A stretch of 64,000 nt of DNA, taken from NCBI GenBank assembly GCA_025094145.1, contig JALLLS010000004.1, positions 1 through 64,000 on the forward strand. Reading direction: 5' to 3'. The position numbers and the translations under genes are program-made. Shown here piece after piece: positions 60,380 to 64,000 of the stretch. The notes beneath the pieces are model-generated. The model was not told where the DNA came from and made no database searches. It worked only from the letters and a program-made list of their open reading frames with translations. Source of the DNA: Spinellus fusiger. Its lineage: Eukaryota > Mucoromycota > Mucoromycetes > Mucorales > Phycomycetaceae. Every line of letters starts with the position of its first letter. Within the stretch, counting starts at the first letter, position 1.

Positions 60380-63300
60380 CTATGAAATAATGCAATCCTC
60401 GGGATTCGATGGGCGTTTGTCACTGCCTCGCCGTGTTTTTCGTCGATGGACCATGGATTCCCTCGCTTCATTTTCTTTTCTTAGGGTGCTGGAGAGGGTG
60501 TGCAAGGGCAAGTGGGTGTCTTGGACTATAAACTCCTCATGACTACGTGCATTTCTTGGTTTGTTGGCAAGGGTTGGGTTAGAATGCACCACAGATGAAA
60601 ATGCACAAGTGAACTTTTGTGTCCGTTGGCGAAGTTGGGTAGAGACAGAGGAGCTTGGACGGGGCTTGGGATCTACTTCTTGTAGTGATCGGAGGGTGCT
60701 GCTCTGAGGGGGCAAAGAAGAGAAAGAAGGTTTGGAGCCAAATGTATTGCGCTTTGGTTTGGGTGGTTCTGATGTTGGGCGGGTTTTGTCTGCTTCTTTG
60801 ATTCTATGCATAGACTACAAAGAAGAAGAAAGAAGGGAATGGGTGAGTCTGTAGTCATAGTAACAGTATAGGAAGAAGAGGCGCTTTTCTACCTTGTTGA
60901 GTTGGCTTGTATCTTCTGGCTTGTCTACTTTATAGTCTGGCAGTTGTGGGTTTGCCAAGGGAGCATGGCAAAGTGAGTCTGGTTTACATTTGTCATGACA
61001 AATGAATCCACATTCTAAAAGAGAAACAATGTTCAGTGCATGTTCAGTGCATATTCAGTGCATATTCAGTGCACGCTCGGTGCCTGCATCTCACCTTCGC
61101 ACACCAGGGCCTTTTGTTTGATGGGCAATTGACACGATTTACAGCGAATGGCAGCTATGCACCAAAACATCAATAGTATCAGTCGTCTGCAAGTCCGGTG
61201 CCTACAAGATGAACAGCCCTTACCTTTAGCAAAAGATCCCTTTACAAAGTGATGCTTTCTCTCAATGTTCTTTTCATTTTGTTGATCCGCCAGCCTCTTT
61301 TCATACTTCTTTACAAGGATGCTGGGTACCATGGGAGGCAGTTGAGAAAGAAGTGTGGGTGTGGACTGTGAGAGAGAAGGTTCAACAAAGGGAAAAGAAC
61401 CCTCCCTTGATAGTGTCGGGAAAGAAGAGGGCACCATGGACGGTCTTTCCATGGTATCTGAAGCAGCATGTGTAGGAATATCAATGGCTGCCTGTTCCAC
61501 CACTTGCTTCACCATGCTGGCTGGAATGGCCATCTTCTTGGTCTTGTCGTTATGACAGTTGTTGAAAATCCAGGGGTGGTTGGAGAGTTCATCAGCTGTA
61601 GGTCGATCCTGAGGGGACTTTTGGAAACAAAGTCCTAGAAAGTGTTCCAATTCCTATAACAAAAATAAAAACAAAGGGTGTATGGTTCATCTTGTTAGGC
61701 TCCTTTCCATTTCTTCTTTTTCTTTCTTCTTATTCTCTTTTTAATAGAAGAAAAGAGAGACTTACTTTGGAGATAGAGTCTGGTAGTGGTGGACGATCAT
61801 CCTCAACAATCCTGAACAAAGCTGTCATTGGATTGACATCGGCATAAGGAGGTTTTCCTGTACATAGTTCGATAATAGTGCATCCCAACGACCTAATTAA
61901 ATCCCAAAGAGAAGGATGAGCAAATTGAATAGGCCCTATTACTGTTGTTGATGGTGGTGTGCTTATAGACCAAAGATGACTTACCAAATGTCTGATTTTG
62001 TGGTGGCCCCCTTGAGTTCAATGACTTCTGGTGCCACTGAAGAGACAATAGATGTCAGTGTATGTTTCTATCTGTTGAGGGTTGAGATGACTTACTCCAG
62101 TTGGGGGTTCCAGCCACCACACCTGCCTGTGTCTCCTTCAGCTTGAGATTCAAAGACACTCCAAAGTCTGACAGCTTCACATCGCCTGCTTTGGTAGTGA
62201 GAATATTGGCTGCCTTGAGATCACAGTGGACGACATCCTGTGCATGAAGATAGGTGAGTCCTTCAAGGATTCTTTGGCAGTATCCAGCCACAAGGGCCTC
62301 TGGGAAGCTTTTGAATGCCTTGAGTGTACTGAGAAGAGATCCATTCTCAACATATTCGAGCACAATATGAATGTGATGGTGTGTTTGTATGAATCCTTTG
62401 TACATGACAATGTTGGGATGTGTCAATGACTGAAGCAGCTGTGCCTCTTGCTGTAGAATAGGATAAGCAATGGGGTCTCTGTGTCTTTTGTTCTCTACTT
62501 ACAAGAACATCATTGACATCCTCTTTACGTGTTACATTGAGTTTGATACGCTTCACTGCGACCATTTGGCCCGTTCTAAGATCAAGAGCACTGTGGATGC
62601 AGAAGAATGGGTGTAGCATGAGAGAGTATGTCAGTCTTCTATTTCTTAGGAATTTCTCTATAGATATATGGATCTGTAGATATATAAATGGGATCTACCT
62701 ACCGATGTACGGTACCAAAATGACCTTTTCCTATTGAATTCCCTAGTTTCTGTGGATGCCAGTAGATCAGAATCTAGTGTTGACTTGTTCACTTACATAG
62801 CGAGCCACGGTATACCCTGTAGCATCCTGAAGCTGTAGACAATCTTCTACTCCCTCGAGTGTCCCATGAAGAGCCAGATTGCCTGTTGACTTGCGCCTTG
62901 GCAAAGATATCTCTTCTTTAGGTGGAGAGTGGTGGAGAGGAGGAAGGGGAAGAATGTCGGGTGACTGTGGGGGTTGCTTCTTGGCTCCACTGACTCCTCC
63001 ACTGACTCCATTGGCACTGTTATGAGTGAGTTTACCAGAACCATCTTTTGTCAAGGGTGACACACGAGAGGATCTGAGCTGAGTAGGTGGCGTCTTGTCT
63101 CCACCGCGTGAGATAGGTGGCAGGGTTTGTGTCTTGGAGGCAGGTCGTCCTGACTTTAGAAGAGGTGAAGAAAGAGACCCATTGGGCTTGACTGAGAAGA
63201 TGGCCTTTTTGGAGGCTAGTTTTGTCTTGAGAATAGGGTGTTCCTTTACGAGGGGGAGGTCCGTAGGGAGAGGCAGTTCTATGCGCTCACGTCTCGCCAC

Positions 63301-63948
63301 AGGGAACTGGTAAAGAGATGCTTGTTCAGGTAGGCTGTTGGGGAGTGAATGGGACAGAGACAAGGGTTCTTCCTGCTCTTTCTTCATTTTCTGGTCAGTC
63401 CACTCTTGGTATCGCATGTGGAAGGGGATGTTGTTTCTGCTGGGTAACTTTTTAGCAAAAGAAAGTTGAGAGAGTCGGGAGAGTCGAGAAGCAGTAGAGG
63501 TGGAAGAAGCTGAGGACATTTGAGATCGAACCGTGCTATTTTGATGGCTAGAATTGTCTATAGGATTCTCATTTGATAGGGTGTGTTCTGTCTCAAGGTA
63601 CGACGCCATTTCAGGTGAGGTGGAAATACTAGGCTCTGGTGGAGAAGTAGCAGTGGGTTCATTTTCCCTTTTTTCTTTCTCCATACTGTGCAGGACCTTG
63701 GTGCTACCAAGCTGAAAGAGAGAGGAAAGATGGGACGGCATGGAAGGGAGAGAGTTTTGTGGGAGAGACTGTACTGACGGATGTGCATTTTCTGATTCAT
63801 AGACTGTGTCCAGAGCAGCTGTAGGAGAATAGCACAACTCGCTATCAGAGCTATCGTACTGTAGGGCATGGGTAGACATGTGTTCTAGCATGAATTTGTC
63901 TGATGGTGTTGTAGTAAATTGGTAGTCATTAGCAAACAATAGGTCCAT
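60380..63948 (-). CDS. Cdc7/SepH/Cdc15-type septation (SIN/MEN) kinase with a C1 domain
   Basis: Ten exons join in phase: 62797-63948, 62703-62749, 62503-62590, 62096-62450, 61985-62036, 61766-61892, 61224-61653, 61095-61154, 60893-61014 and 60380-60814, giving about 955 residues. A disordered Ser/Pro/Lys-rich N-terminus of about 380 residues precedes the kinase domain. That domain shows SIGKGHFGTVHRALDL, VAVKRI, VVHCDLKAANILTTKAGDVK, SDFGVSLNLKLKE, GTPNWMAPEVIELKG and KSDIWSLGCTIIEL. HCD replaces HRD, as I recall for SepH/Cdc7 kinases. After the kinase comes a C1-type zinc module at residues 741-789 (HHFVKGSFAK, CKSC, CEECGFICHDKC). The frame stays open past the ATG toward the window edge, so the N-terminus may be incomplete. 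The family triggers septation and mitotic exit. Confidence 0.9.
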
Positions 63949-64000
63949 AGTATGAGAAGTGTCCAGATCAGGGCTATCATAGCCAAGGCCTGTTGTTGTG

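Overview
The window is nuclear DNA of a filamentous, early-diverging fungus, most likely Mucoromycota. That placement is inferred. The genes are eukaryotic and split by many short GT-AG introns, mostly about 44 to 120 nt. The gene set is fungal: an Ato/Fun34 acetate channel, a Cdc7/SepH-type septation kinase, uracil phosphoribosyltransferase, a proteinase-K-type subtilase, Dot1 and a CLIP-170. The AT-rich spacers hold relics of non-LTR retrotransposons, Tc1/mariner transposons and Fanzor (TnpB-like) nucleases of the kind common in Mucoromycota. All exon structures below were built by hand from splice sites, reading phase and recalled family motifs. No search was run.

Layout. 1-2.4 kb: two inverted ends of one LINE family. 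2.4-11 kb is gene-dense: a small unknown gene, a secreted subtilase divergent from an XRCC2-like RecA protein, a PX-domain AGC kinase, ERCC1, and a Nab2/ZC3H14 poly(A)-binding zinc-finger protein divergent from ERCC1. 11.2-11.9 kb: a broken Fanzor. 13.2-14.9 kb: a TPR protein. 15.6-23.6 kb is repeat-rich, with LINE and mariner debris, one Ato transporter and a 5'-truncated LINE flanked by a target-site duplication. 23.7-27.5 kb: a dienelactone-hydrolase-like protein with an unusual nucleophile position, an unknown seven-exon gene, and uracil phosphoribosyltransferase. 27.9-38.1 kb: CLIP-170, a small coiled-coil gene and a PAK kinase. 38.1-44.0 kb: gene-poor, with mariner and Fanzor relics. 44.1-52.8 kb: Dot1, TM9SF3 and a Swi3/Rsc8/SMARCC subunit. 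53.2-55.0 kb: a truncated LINE reverse transcriptase. 55.3-63.9 kb: ubiquitin-activating enzyme E1 and a septation kinase carrying a C1 zinc domain.

These are ordinary unlinked fungal genes, not an operon or a cluster. Loose themes are DNA repair (XRCC2-like and ERCC1, 3.4 kb apart), chromatin (Dot1 and Swi3-like, 5 kb apart) and polarity or cytoskeletal signalling (CLIP-170 and PAK as neighbours, with the septation kinase further on). I do not see an obviously new multigene system. The points most worth following are the two Fanzor relics, the septation kinase with a C1 domain, the hydrolase with Asp in place of the nucleophilic Cys, and the repeated use of simple-repeat arrays as introns. 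The clearest case is Dot1, where a roughly 390-nt trinucleotide array looks like a poly-Asn protein until the splice sites are read.
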